DNA from: Bifidobacterium asteroides
GTDB taxonomy: Bacteria > Actinomycetota > Actinomycetes > Actinomycetales > Bifidobacteriaceae
Direction of reading: 5' to 3'
DNA: 64,000 nucleotides
NCBI RefSeq assembly: GCF_003202695.1
Contig: NZ_QGLL01000008.1
Span: 62,001 to 126,000 of the forward strand
In this document: piece by piece, positions 20,038 through 29,211 of the stretch
Layout of the letters: each line of letters begins with the position of its first letter
How positions within the stretch are numbered: position 1 is the first letter of the stretch
Notes under the pieces: generated by a model
The model's database searches: none
What the model saw: the letters and a program-made list of their open reading frames with translations, nothing else
What the model was told of the DNA's origin: nothing
Position numbers and translations under genes: made by a program

Positions 20038-21543
20038 TCAGCAGTATATGTCGCAGTCGTCCCGGATGGAGGCCCGTGTGTGCCCCAGCGGATCAGACAG
20101 ATCCACAATCCTGGTCCTACGCTCCTCATCCGGCCCCTGCTCCTCAAGAATGACCCTACTCCAGGAGACGGCTCTGACCTCAGTAGGGCAACGGTGGAGC
20201 AGCAGGGAACGGCACCAGGCTCGGGTCTGCTCCGGCCCTCGGTCCATGGCCCTGACGACCTGGTCGGGATTGGCCAGCCGCAAAACGGATCCTCTGAGTC
20301 GCCAAGGCAAATCACGGCCGGGAACCACCCGCGCCCAAGCCAGATCCAGGGCCGCCAGCCGAGGATCCGACCAATCCGGTATGACTCGGCGACGACGCAG
20401 TCGCTCCAAGAGCTGCCATTTGAGCAGCCATTCCAATCTGCCTGCCTGATCCTGCATGGCCAGACGGGCATCATCGTCGCCCGAACGCACTGCAGCCAGA
20501 TCCTCGAGCACCTGCTTCCAGAGGTTCAGAACCCGGTTGTCAGTAAGTTCGGACCGGTTGATATCCCGTCTGGCCTGGCGGACCGCATCCAGCAATGCCT
20601 TCTGGATGGTCAGCGCATCGGCACATCCTCCGTTTGCCAAGGCCAGCGGCTTTGTCAGGGTGGCATCTCGCGAAACCGTGTGCAGGGCCGATACCGGATC
20701 ATCCAGCGTCCAGCGATCCAGCAGTTCATCGACCTGACCGGTCGAATCGCCCTCGGACTCCAGGAGCCCCAGCAGCAGATCAGTGGTCCCCAACTTGAGG
20801 ACCAAGGGCGCGTCCAGCCGATTGGCATCGCCCACAATCACATGAAGACGGCGGCTGCCCGGACCTGCATGTGACTCATCCCTGGTATTGATGATCGGCC
20901 GCCCGAAGGTGGTTTGCAGTCCAATGCGGCTGGTCAGATAGTCGGCGCGCTGGCTAAGCTGAAAGCCGGCCTCTTCGCTCCTGGGTCCTAGACCCACTCT
21001 TCCCGAGCCGGTGTAGATCTGCCGGGTGACGAAGTGAATGGTCATCAGGGCCGCTACCCTGGCGAAGGGCACGGCCCTGTCCATAAGATAGTTCTCATGG
21101 GATCCCCAGGCCGCACCCTTGCCGTCTACATTGTTCTTGTAGAGGGCCAGGCCTCCGGCCCTGCCAGCGGCCTCAGCCATCATCCGATCGCCCGCGCGGT
21201 CCTGGACCAGCGCATCGAAGGCATTCACCGTTTCCGCCGAGGCATACTCAGGATGGGCATGATCCACATAAATCCGCGCGCCATTGGGAGCTGCCACATC
21301 GATCAGCCGGGCCTCGGGCGCATCAGTGAGCATGCTCGGAGCGGCAGCGGAACGTGGCAGCCGACCTCCCCTGGCGTCATTGACCGGATCCTCACTCCCA
21401 TAGTCCCAACGGATGTGAGCCAAGTCCGGCTCAGCGGCAGCCCTCACCAGACGCAGAGCCAGCGTACGTGGATCAGCGCCTGGATCCTTGGGGTCGTCAA
21501 TGGCATACTCCGTCTCGGTGCCCATGACCCGCCCTGTACTCAT
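20038..21543 (-). CDS. dop: Deamidase/depupylase Dop
   Basis: Homologue of PafA that deamidates the terminal Gln of Pup and also cleaves Pup from modified proteins. The N-terminus MSTGRVMGTETEYAID carries the ATP-binding ETEY motif; IYVDHAHPEYAS holds the catalytic Asp region; ENYLMDRAVPF and [10 protein letters not shown] are shared with PafA. Length is 501 residues from 21543. A longer frame to 21639 overlaps the upstream gene and is rejected; the start at 21543 makes a 4-base ATGA overlap with the ARC stop, showing coupling. Confidence 0.97.
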   Translation of the reverse strand: MSTGRVMGTETEYAIDDPKDPGADPRTLALRLVRAAAEPDLAHIRWDYGSEDPVNDARGGRLPRSAAAPSMLTDAPEARLIDVAAPNGARIYVDHAHPEYASAETVNAFDALVQDRAGDRMMAEAAGRAGGLALYKNNVDGKGAAWGSHENYLMDRAVPFARVAALMTIHFVTRQIYTGSGRVGLGPRSEEAGFQLSQRADYLTSRIGLQTTFGRPIINTRDESHAGPGSRRLHVIVGDANRLDAPLVLKLGTTDLLLGLLESEGDSTGQVDELLDRWTLDDPVSALHTVSRDATLTKPLALANGGCADALTIQKALLDAVRQARRDINRSELTDNRVLNLWKQVLEDLAAVRSGDDDARLAMQDQAGRLEWLLKWQLLERLRRRRVIPDWSDPRLAALDLAWARVVPGRDLPWRLRGSVLRLANPDQVVRAMDRGPEQTRAWCRSLLLHRCPTEVRAVSWSRVILEEQGPDEERRTRIVDLSDPLGHTRASIRDDCDIYC

Positions 21544-23126
21544 GACTGGCCCTCGGACCCGTCGACTGGGCGAACCTCCTGAACCTGCCCCGGGCGTAGT
21601 CCAGCCAGATCGGCCCAACGATCCGGGTCCTGGCCGCAAAGCTCCTCCAGAGTGTCCTGATATTGCCCACTGACCGCTCTCATGCAGAGCTCACGGTCAA
21701 GCCCCACCTGTCGACCCTGTTCGATTGAGGCCTTGACCGCCATGGTCTTGACCCGATCAACGAGGTTATGCAGCATAGCACCCGAGACCACAGACTCCAG
21801 GTAGAGAGGCTGCCAGCGGCCTGAGGCATCCATGATCCTGCCCAGCAGGTGGTCATTATCCCGGGTGAAAAGCCCGTCGACCAGCACCTGGATCAGATCC
21901 TCCGGCCCGGCACCATCCTCCATGGGCATATCTGAGCCCAAATATTTGCCCAGGATGGCTGCCGACCTGGTCCTGTCGGGCCGGTCGATGCGGATCTTGA
22001 CATCCAGCCTCCCTGGGCGCAGAACCGCCGGGTCGATCATGTCAATGCGGTTGGAAGCGCCGATGACCATGACCTGATCCAGGGACTCAACACCGTCCAG
22101 CTCTGTCAGAAACTGGGGGACGATTGTCGTCTCCACATCCGACGAGATGCCCGATCCGCGAGTGCGGAGCAAGGCATCCATCTCGTCGATGAAAACCACC
22201 ACCGGTCCACCCTGGCCTGCCAGACCGCGGGCGCGTGCGAACAGACGGCGGATCAGACGTTCTGACTCGCCCACGAACTTGTTGAGCACTTCTGGGCCCT
22301 TGACCGACAGGAAGACCCCGTGACCGTCGCTCTCCTGAGCCAGGGCGCGGGCCAGGGCCTTGGCGATCATGGTCTTGCCATTGCCAGGCGGCCCATAGAG
22401 CAGAACACCCTTGGGGGCCTGGAGCCCATAACGACGCATCAGACCGGCATGCTGGAAGGGCAGCTGGACTGCATCGCGGATACGCTCGATCTGCCTGTCC
22501 AAGCCGCCAATATTCGAGAAATCCACGTCAGGAGTCTCCTCCAGCAACATGTCGGCCTGATCAGACTCAGACAGAACGGCGAGGGCCAAAGAGCAGCTTT
22601 CGTCCATAAGCAAGGCGCTGCCCGCTTCGATCGGCTGGTTCTGCAGAGATCCTGCTCGTGCAGCGACGCGGGTCTGCCCGGAAGGATCCTCCACCAGCAG
22701 AGCACCGGATTCCAAGGTCTGCCGAAGCATGCGGACCTGCCCGGTCACCGGCTGATCGCCTACGCGCACCACTACCATATCGGCGTTGAGCAGAACCTCC
22801 TGTCCAGCCCTGATCCGTTCAGCTTGGATATCGGGCGCCAAGGGCACCACCATCCGCCTGGAGCCGTTCAGAATCAGCAGGCGGGCCTGCTGCACACCCT
22901 GACTGTCATAGGCGACAGAATCCACGCCCAGAGCGAGAGCGAGCGTCAAGGGCGGTTGAGCCAACTGGGCCAACTGACTCTTGGCCTTGGACAGCTCTTT
23001 AGCAGCTCTGGTCAGCGCCGCAGCCAAAGCACGGCTGCGCCGGTCCTCGGCCTGACCTAGGTCATTAGCTGGTTCAGTGCCGCTGGCTTGCTCATCGTCA
23101 GCATAATCGGCATCATCGGACTGCAT
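21540..23126 (-). CDS. arc: AAA+ proteasome-associated ATPase ARC/Mpa
   Basis: Hexameric unfoldase of the pupylation system, 528 residues. In order: an N-terminal coiled coil (about residues 20-60) that binds Pup, two OB-fold domains, and an AAA module with Walker A GPPGNGKT, Walker B VVVFIDEMDAL and an Arg-finger region near VLRPGRLDVKI. The C-terminus ends DGSEGQS and lacks the penultimate Tyr motif that docks mycobacterial Mpa on the 20S proteasome. A GGAGGGA ribosome site fixes the start at 23126. It is the first of the arc-dop-IMPase-pup-pafA run. Confidence 0.96.
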   Translation of the reverse strand: MQSDDADYADDEQASGTEPANDLGQAEDRRSRALAAALTRAAKELSKAKSQLAQLAQPPLTLALALGVDSVAYDSQGVQQARLLILNGSRRMVVPLAPDIQAERIRAGQEVLLNADMVVVRVGDQPVTGQVRMLRQTLESGALLVEDPSGQTRVAARAGSLQNQPIEAGSALLMDESCSLALAVLSESDQADMLLEETPDVDFSNIGGLDRQIERIRDAVQLPFQHAGLMRRYGLQAPKGVLLYGPPGNGKTMIAKALARALAQESDGHGVFLSVKGPEVLNKFVGESERLIRRLFARARGLAGQGGPVVVFIDEMDALLRTRGSGISSDVETTIVPQFLTELDGVESLDQVMVIGASNRIDMIDPAVLRPGRLDVKIRIDRPDRTRSAAILGKYLGSDMPMEDGAGPEDLIQVLVDGLFTRDNDHLLGRIMDASGRWQPLYLESVVSGAMLHNLVDRVKTMAVKASIEQGRQVGLDRELCMRAVSGQYQDTLEELCGQDPDRWADLAGLRPGQVQEVRPVDGSEGQS

Positions 23127-23193
23127 GGCTTCCCTCCTTTGTCCATCCCCTGGAATCACAGCCCGGACAGAGCGGTTTGCCGGGCGAAGGGGC

Positions 23194-24162
23194 TCAACTG
23201 CAGCGGGCCCCATCCTCCAAACGAGCTCCACGAGCCCAGTCCGTGGCCTTCATGGCGCGCTTGCCGGCAGCCTTGACCATCTGAAGCTCCAAAGGCAGGG
23301 TCTTGGTGCCAACCCAGAGGTGACGACGACCCATAGCCAACCGGCCTGGCTCAAGATGCTCCGGAAGATCGGATTCGTCCCCTCGAGCGGGTGCCGCCAT
23401 GAGCACGCTCAGTCCTGTCTGTCTGTCCTGAAGATCATCGCCCCGCTGGAACAGGCACCAGGCTCCCGGTTCCGGGCTGCAGGCCCGGACCTGCCGATCC
23501 AAGGCGAAGACGGGTACATCGAAACGCATGCGAGCATCCTCATGGGTGATTTTAGCGGCTACCTGGTAGGCGCCATGCGTCTGCTCCTTGGGTTGAATCC
23601 GGCCTTCCGAAAGGGCCTCCAGGCTGGCAGCCAGCAGGTGGGATCCATCCTCGGCCAACCGATCCAGCAGCTCGCCCGCGGTCTCGTGCGGACCGATTTC
23701 CACTGTGGACTGAGCCAGGATGGGGCCTTCATCCATCCCAGCCGTCAGGCGGAAAACCGTGGCACCAGTGATGGTATCCCCAGCCCATATGGCCCGCTGG
23801 ACCGGAGCTGCCCCCCGCCACTGCGGCAGTAAAGAGAAGTGCAAGTTGTACCATCCGCCTTCCAAGGCATCCAGGACCGACTGGCGCAGGATCCGCCCGT
23901 AAGCCACCACGGCAGCACAGCGGGCACCAGTATCCTGCAGCCGCGCCAGAAAATCCGGGTCGGAGGGGTTGTCCTCAAGAACGGGGATCCCCAGCTTCAG
24001 GGCCTCAGTCTTGACTGGGCTGGGCTGCAGATGCCTTCCACGCCCCTGAGGCGCGTCGGGTCTGGTGAGCACGGCAGCAACCCGGAAATGCTCGTGATCG
24101 GCCGCCAGCAATCTCAGAGATGGCAAGGCAACCTGGGGTGTGCCCGCAAACAGCAATGTCAT
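23194..24162 (-). CDS. fmt: Methionyl-tRNA formyltransferase
   Basis: Formylates initiator Met-tRNA using 10-formyltetrahydrofolate. The Rossmann N-terminal domain begins MTLLFAGTPQVALPSL, and the catalytic region contains NLHFSLLPQWRGAAPVQRAI with the conserved HxSLLPxxRG pattern. The C-terminal tRNA-binding domain follows. Length of about 322 residues is normal. An alternative start two codons earlier (24168) is possible. It lies 68 bases upstream of the ARC gene, on the same strand. Confidence 0.97.
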   Translation of the reverse strand: MTLLFAGTPQVALPSLRLLAADHEHFRVAAVLTRPDAPQGRGRHLQPSPVKTEALKLGIPVLEDNPSDPDFLARLQDTGARCAAVVAYGRILRQSVLDALEGGWYNLHFSLLPQWRGAAPVQRAIWAGDTITGATVFRLTAGMDEGPILAQSTVEIGPHETAGELLDRLAEDGSHLLAASLEALSEGRIQPKEQTHGAYQVAAKITHEDARMRFDVPVFALDRQVRACSPEPGAWCLFQRGDDLQDRQTGLSVLMAAPARGDESDLPEHLEPGRLAMGRRHLWVGTKTLPLELQMVKAAGKRAMKATDWARGARLEDGARCS

Positions 24163-24213
24163 GACCATATCGGCAATCTCCTTTTCATCTGACGGCTTTG
24201 GGCCGCTGCACTT

Positions 24214-24918
24214 TCACTGCACCTGAGGAATATTCACCTCTGCTTCAATCAGAGCAGTGCGCAGCCCGTAGGGATCGCTGAATCGCAGACTGCGGATGCC
24301 TGCCTTGTTCGCACCGACTACATTCATACCCTTGTCATCCACGAAGAGGGTCCTGTCAGCCTGGATTCCGAACCGATCCAAGGCGTACCGGTAGATGGCC
24401 GGGTCGGGCTTACGCATATGGATAGGGCCTGAGACCACCACTCCATCCAGCCTATGCAAAAAAGAGTCGCCATCCCAAGCGTAATGGAAGAGTTCGGATC
24501 CCCAGTTGGTTAATCCCCAGACGCCCAGGCCAGCCGCTTTGAGATCCTCCACCAGCATGCGGGCACCGGGAACAGGGCCGGTCAGCGAATCGACAAAGTG
24601 GTCGCAATAATAGGCGAACATGTCATCCCATGGGGATCCGCAGTTGTCGGCTACCCAGTCACGAGCCTGGGCGCAGGTGGCTCCGCCGTCCATCATGTTG
24701 TTGGCCCGGTAGAAGCCGGACCGGCTGTCATCCAGCATGGCCTCGATGCTCCTGCGCCCGTATCGGGCCACCATGGCCATCTCGGGCCTCCAGCCGATCA
24801 GGACGTTGCCGAAGTCGAAGATAACCTGTTCAATGGGCTGACCCTGAGCCTGAGTCGCTTCCTGCTCAGCCTGGATCACATCTGCCTCAATCCGGATCTC
24901 GCCAGGCCATCCCTTCAT
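24214..24918 (-). CDS. HAD-family hydrolase
   Basis: Haloacid-dehalogenase-fold phosphatase or dehalogenase of 234 residues. Motif I reads FDFGNVLIGW (first Asp nucleophile; the usual second Asp, DxD, is Gly-Asn, as in some YihX/dehalogenase-like members). Motif II Thr lies in GLTNWGSE, and motif III/IV in KPDPAIY...LFVDDKGMNV. The cap domain is helical. It most resembles the YihX/epoxide-hydrolase-type subfamily. Located between priA and fmt on the same strand; substrate unknown. Confidence 0.88.
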   Translation of the reverse strand: MKGWPGEIRIEADVIQAEQEATQAQGQPIEQVIFDFGNVLIGWRPEMAMVARYGRRSIEAMLDDSRSGFYRANNMMDGGATCAQARDWVADNCGSPWDDMFAYYCDHFVDSLTGPVPGARMLVEDLKAAGLGVWGLTNWGSELFHYAWDGDSFLHRLDGVVVSGPIHMRKPDPAIYRYALDRFGIQADRTLFVDDKGMNVVGANKAGIRSLRFSDPYGLRTALIEAEVNIPQVQ

Positions 24919-25019
24919 GCCTCTCCGCCTTTCTTGAATCCGTTCATAAACGCCTCTGCCTGCGCCCCCTCATGAAATCACGTCGCATAGACCCAGTGCA
25001 TAAGCCACTGGAGCAGCAG

Positions 25020-27323
25020 TCAGGTCAAATCCTTGGGGTCCATTCGGAAGTGCAGCTCTCCGCGCCCGCGGCCGGCCATGTACCTGGCCTGAGCCTGCTT
25101 GAGCTCATCCGCTAGCTTGTCCCGACGGCTAACGGGAACTCGAACCAGGGCCCGGACCCTATCCTGAGTTCCCTCCAGATAGCCAGTCTTCAGCGTGGAG
25201 GGCTGGGGCATGGATACGGGACCTAGCAGGGCTGGGACCGGCTCTGGACCTGTATCTGTCATCGCTTCCTGCCCCGGAGCAATCCCGACGGTATCCAGCA
25301 TCCAGGCAACAGCCTCTCTTTCACCCCAGATCGCAGCCATGCCGACCGCAGGTGGCAAGGCAGTCAGACGACGGTCCTCCAGATCGGCGGCGGCCAGCAC
25401 CGGTCCCTTCCAGGTCATCAGCGCCTGGGCCAGCTGCGGATCACTCTCCCCCAGCAGGAGCACCTGCCCCCCTTGAGCCCGGGAGCGACAGAAGGAGGCC
25501 ACGTGCATCCAGGCTCCCAGGGTGTCCATACGCGCATCAACGCCTTGGGCATACAGGCTGGTCCAGGCATCCAGAATGGCCACGGCCCGGTATCCTTGCG
25601 ACAGCCTGGGCAGATCCAGATCGCCAGTGTCATCATTTCCGTCATTGATGCTGGAACTGACCACCCTAGGCTCGGCCCCTGGGGTGGCGATGACCAGACT
25701 GGGACGATCCTGTACACGCTCCACCACCCCGCGGGGCTGGTTTGGCGAGGAGATAACGATGGGTACATTCCTGAAGAGCATGCGCAGCTCTTGAGCCGTT
25801 CCAGCGGCACCCACCCTGATCACCCGGAGCCGTGAGCCTCCGCAATCCGGGCAGGACCAGTCCGTCGCCGCAGCCCCGCACCAGGCGCATCGAGGCGCGC
25901 CAGGCCGCCGGGCACGCAGGGGCCCGGTGCAGCGCGGGCAACGAGCCTGATGATGACAACGAGCGCAACTCAGACTTTCGAAGATGCCGTCCTGCGGTAT
26001 GGACAGCAGAACCGGGCCGCGCTCCAGGGCCTGGTTGATGACGGCGACGGCGGTATGAGGCACCCGGGCGCCCATGGTCGGGTCGGCCAGACGGCTCAGT
26101 TCCTCCCGGTTCAGCCAGCGGATCCAGGGGATCAGGGTCGTCACTGCAGACCGATCAAGCGTCAAGGCTTTGCCTGGTCCGGTCACCCCTGAGTCCGCCT
26201 CGGTGGCCTCGGGCAGACTCTCCCAGTGGGAACGTATGCTTCTGGCACGGGCCATGGCAAGAAAGACGCCGCCATGGGCACGCGCCCGCAGCCTCAGCAC
26301 TCCGCGGGCATTGGCATAGGGCATCATCCCATCGGCATACTGGTAGCTGGCATCGTCCATCAGTGCGAAGAGAGCAGGACCTTCCACCGGAGCGTACATG
26401 GCGGCCCGCAGCCCAATGGCGCAGCGGACCTGACCGGAGGCCAGCGCAAGGTAGGCCCTATAGCGCTCGGCGGGGGCCATGCTGCTGTCCAGAATGGCGA
26501 AATCACCGGACCAGCCGCGCGCCTCCTGCTGGCCTGGACCAGCAGCGATCGTAGGGCCAAAGGGGCGCAGGCCCAGCTGCTGGAGCACTGCGGACAGGTG
26601 GGCCACCTGACGAGTGCCTGGCAGCACCATAATCGCCGATCGTCCGGCCAGCAGAGCGCTTGTCAGAACCCTGGCAGCCAGTAGGGCGGCCTGGTCCACA
26701 CCGGGCAGAATGTCTGCCATAAAGGCGGTGAAAGTATCATCCTCCAGCGACTGGTCAAGCTTCTCCAGCCCCAGATAGCCCTGATCAAGCCTCTGTTTCA
26801 GATTCCTGTGTCGATGGGCCAGTACGGCCACCCAGGCAGGATCGGATGCCGATCGGGGCTGACCGGGAACCAGCTGCTGCTCCTTGTCGATGCGGGCTAC
26901 ACGAGGAGGCAGGGCCAGCCGCAGTATGTTGGCCTCAGTACCACCGTAGGCCCTGGCTATGGCGGTAATATCCGCGCGCAGGGAAGGCGATATCAGGCTG
27001 CGATCCAGCACCACTCGCTCCAGGTAGCGCAGGGAGGCGTGCGGAACCTGGCTGTCTGCGACGCGCTCCCAGATGATGCCGTTGACCCTGCGCGCCCCGA
27101 ATCGAACGCGAACCAGGCATCCCGGCTGAGCATGGTCATCCTGGTCGCCGTCCACCAAATAATCGAAGGTCCCGCCCAAATGAGTGGCCTGCACATCCAG
27201 CACCACCCGTGCCACAGGAAATTCTTCAGCCGGTCGGCGCTGAGCTTTCTTTCGACTGCTGTTCGAACGACGGCGTGGGGCAAGACCGTCCAGGGCAGGC
27301 TGACTGACGGCCTGCGAATCCAT
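25020..27323 (-). CDS. priA: Primosomal protein N' PriA, actinobacterial helicase-dead type
   Basis: Replication-restart protein of 767 residues that recognises stalled forks. The N-terminal DNA-binding domain (VARVVLDVQATHLGGTFDYLV) and the zinc-binding CxxC clusters (CARCHHQARCPRC... CAWCG... CPDCGG) are present. The helicase Walker A GxTGSGKT is missing: the equivalent region reads LTSALLAGRSAIMVLPG. Loss of the ATPase motif is known for actinobacterial PriA. The start at 27323 follows GGGGAGG; the longer frame to 27344 lacks one. It lies downstream of metK. Confidence 0.93.
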   Translation of the reverse strand: MDSQAVSQPALDGLAPRRRSNSSRKKAQRRPAEEFPVARVVLDVQATHLGGTFDYLVDGDQDDHAQPGCLVRVRFGARRVNGIIWERVADSQVPHASLRYLERVVLDRSLISPSLRADITAIARAYGGTEANILRLALPPRVARIDKEQQLVPGQPRSASDPAWVAVLAHRHRNLKQRLDQGYLGLEKLDQSLEDDTFTAFMADILPGVDQAALLAARVLTSALLAGRSAIMVLPGTRQVAHLSAVLQQLGLRPFGPTIAAGPGQQEARGWSGDFAILDSSMAPAERYRAYLALASGQVRCAIGLRAAMYAPVEGPALFALMDDASYQYADGMMPYANARGVLRLRARAHGGVFLAMARARSIRSHWESLPEATEADSGVTGPGKALTLDRSAVTTLIPWIRWLNREELSRLADPTMGARVPHTAVAVINQALERGPVLLSIPQDGIFESLSCARCHHQARCPRCTGPLRARRPGAPRCAWCGAAATDWSCPDCGGSRLRVIRVGAAGTAQELRMLFRNVPIVISSPNQPRGVVERVQDRPSLVIATPGAEPRVVSSSINDGNDDTGDLDLPRLSQGYRAVAILDAWTSLYAQGVDARMDTLGAWMHVASFCRSRAQGGQVLLLGESDPQLAQALMTWKGPVLAAADLEDRRLTALPPAVGMAAIWGEREAVAWMLDTVGIAPGQEAMTDTGPEPVPALLGPVSMPQPSTLKTGYLEGTQDRVRALVRVPVSRRDKLADELKQAQARYMAGRGRGELHFRMDPKDLT

Positions 27324-27444
27324 GGATCCTCCCCTCGCTTTCAATCGTCTGGCTTGCCAGCTGCAGCTGGCCCTATGAGAGAACCACGACGACTTCCCCC
27401 GGTCGATGACCTGGAAATCCGCCGTGGTCCTTGACGATCAGCTA

Positions 27445-28665
27445 TTACCTGTTCACGCCAATGGCGGCCTTGAGCTCACCCACCTTGTCCACCTGCTCCC
27501 AGGTGAAGTCGGGGTCCTCCCGGCCAAAGTGCCCGTATGCCGCAGTCTTGGCGTAAATGGGCCTCAACAGATCCAGCTCATCGATGATGGCTGCAGGCCG
27601 CAGGTCGAAGACCTCGCGCACGGCTTCCTGGATCTGCTCCCGTGTGACTCCCTGCTCAGTGCCGTATGTTTCCACGTTGACGCTGACCGGATCGGCCACG
27701 CCAATGGCATAGGCCACCTGGACCTCGACCTTGTGCGCCAGTCCAGCGGCCACGATGTTCTTGGCCACCCAACGTGCAGCATAAGCAGCGGACCGGTCGA
27801 CCTTGCTGGGATCCTTGCCTGAGAAAGCACCGCCTCCATGATGGGCTGCACCGCCATAGGTGTCCACGATGATCTTGCGTCCGGTCAGTCCTGCATCAGC
27901 TGCAGGACCGCCCAGGACAAAGGAACCAGTCGGATTGACCAGCACCCGATAGCCCTGATGCTCGACGGCCTGGCCGCAGATGCGATCCAGCACGGGCGTG
28001 ATGACATGCTCCGTCAACTGCTCCTCCAGCCAGTCATGCCCGACCTCAGGATCATGCTGCGTGGAAATAAGGACCGTATCCACACGACGCGGCCTGTCTT
28101 CCTGATCGTATTCGATCGTCACCTGGGTCTTGCCATCAGGCCTCAGGTGGGGAATGATCCCCTCCTTGCGTACCTGGGCAAGCCGGAAGGCCAGCTGATG
28201 GGCCAAATAGATGGGAAGAGGCATGAGCGCGTCGGTCTCATCGCAGGCGTACCCGAACATGACCCCCTGGTCGCCGGCCCCCTGGGACTGGTAACGCTCC
28301 TCACGGGTGGCCGCGCTCTCCTGGCTGGCCGACAGCCGTTCCACGCCCTGATTGATTTCCTTGCTTTGCTCGCTCAGAGCCACAGTGACGCCGCAGGAAT
28401 CCGCGTCAAGACCGATATCAGATGAGGTGTAGCCGATCCTGCGCAGCACCGACCGGACCTGGGACTGAATGTCCGTGTAGCCCTGGGATGAAACCTCCCC
28501 GAAGACGAAGAAGAGGCCAGTCGCCGCTGACGTCTCTACAGCCACATGCGAGTGCGGATCCTGGGCGATCAGATCGTCCAAAATGGCATCGGAAATCTGG
28601 TCGCAGACCTTGTCTGGATGGCCCTCGGTCACTGATTCAGCCGAAATCAGCCGTCGCTCTGTCAT
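27445..28665 (-). CDS. metK: S-adenosylmethionine synthetase
   Basis: Makes S-adenosylmethionine from methionine and ATP. It starts [19 protein letters not shown] (His near residue 17 binds phosphate), contains the signature [12 protein letters not shown], and the P-loop-like [19 protein letters not shown]. 406 residues is family length. The start at 28665 follows AAGGTGA; the frame extending to 28734 adds an unrelated leader. Part of a minus-strand housekeeping run, rpoZ-metK-priA. Confidence 0.98.
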   Translation of the reverse strand: MTERRLISAESVTEGHPDKVCDQISDAILDDLIAQDPHSHVAVETSAATGLFFVFGEVSSQGYTDIQSQVRSVLRRIGYTSSDIGLDADSCGVTVALSEQSKEINQGVERLSASQESAATREERYQSQGAGDQGVMFGYACDETDALMPLPIYLAHQLAFRLAQVRKEGIIPHLRPDGKTQVTIEYDQEDRPRRVDTVLISTQHDPEVGHDWLEEQLTEHVITPVLDRICGQAVEHQGYRVLVNPTGSFVLGGPAADAGLTGRKIIVDTYGGAAHHGGGAFSGKDPSKVDRSAAYAARWVAKNIVAAGLAHKVEVQVAYAIGVADPVSVNVETYGTEQGVTREQIQEAVREVFDLRPAAIIDELDLLRPIYAKTAAYGHFGREDPDFTWEQVDKVGELKAAIGVNR

Positions 28666-28748
28666 TTCATTCACCTTTGTCTTGAAGCCGTCACTGTCCG
28701 AGGATCCTGCACCGGCCACAAACAGAGCCGGCATCGGGAATCAAAGAC

Positions 28749-29033
28749 TCAGTTGCCTTCGCTCAGATCATCCTCGCCCAAGGTCTCCTCCAGCAGTCCC
28801 TCATTAATTTCACGGAAGGCGATGGACAGGGGCTTCTCCTGATTCTGGTACTCGACCAGGGGGCCCACGTTCTGCAGCAGGCCTTCATTGAGCTGAGTGA
28901 AATAGGAATTGATCTGACGGGCCCGCTTGGCCGCAAAGATGGACAGCGCATACTTTGAATCGGCGTGCTTCATGAGATCGTCGATGGGAGGATTCGCAAA
29001 TCCCTGCGGATGGGGCTCGGTACCGAATGCCAT
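28749..29033 (-). CDS. rpoZ: RNA polymerase omega subunit
   Basis: Small subunit of RNA polymerase that helps fold and assemble beta-prime. The conserved core [28 protein letters not shown] is present, with an acidic C-terminal tail. 94 residues from the ATG at 29033, which has a GGAG site 9 bases upstream; the frame reaches 29066 but that start lacks a site. It lies 83 bases upstream of metK. Confidence 0.95.
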   Translation of the reverse strand: MAFGTEPHPQGFANPPIDDLMKHADSKYALSIFAAKRARQINSYFTQLNEGLLQNVGPLVEYQNQEKPLSIAFREINEGLLEETLGEDDLSEGN

Positions 29034-29211
29034 AAGATGTTTCTCCAATTCAACTGGATGAACCATTCATTCAATCTGTATGATTTTACCGCCCGGGCTC
29101 GATTTTAGCTTCAGCTGCTTCTCTGCCGGGAAAAGCAATGCAGAAACGACGAAAATTCCAACATGTGGTCATGTTCGGGCCATCGCTGTCCCCGTTAACT
29201 TGAATAAAACT

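Noticed and set aside
19600..20874. Plus-strand frame of 424 codons
   Set aside because: Antisense to dop and the IMPase-like gene.
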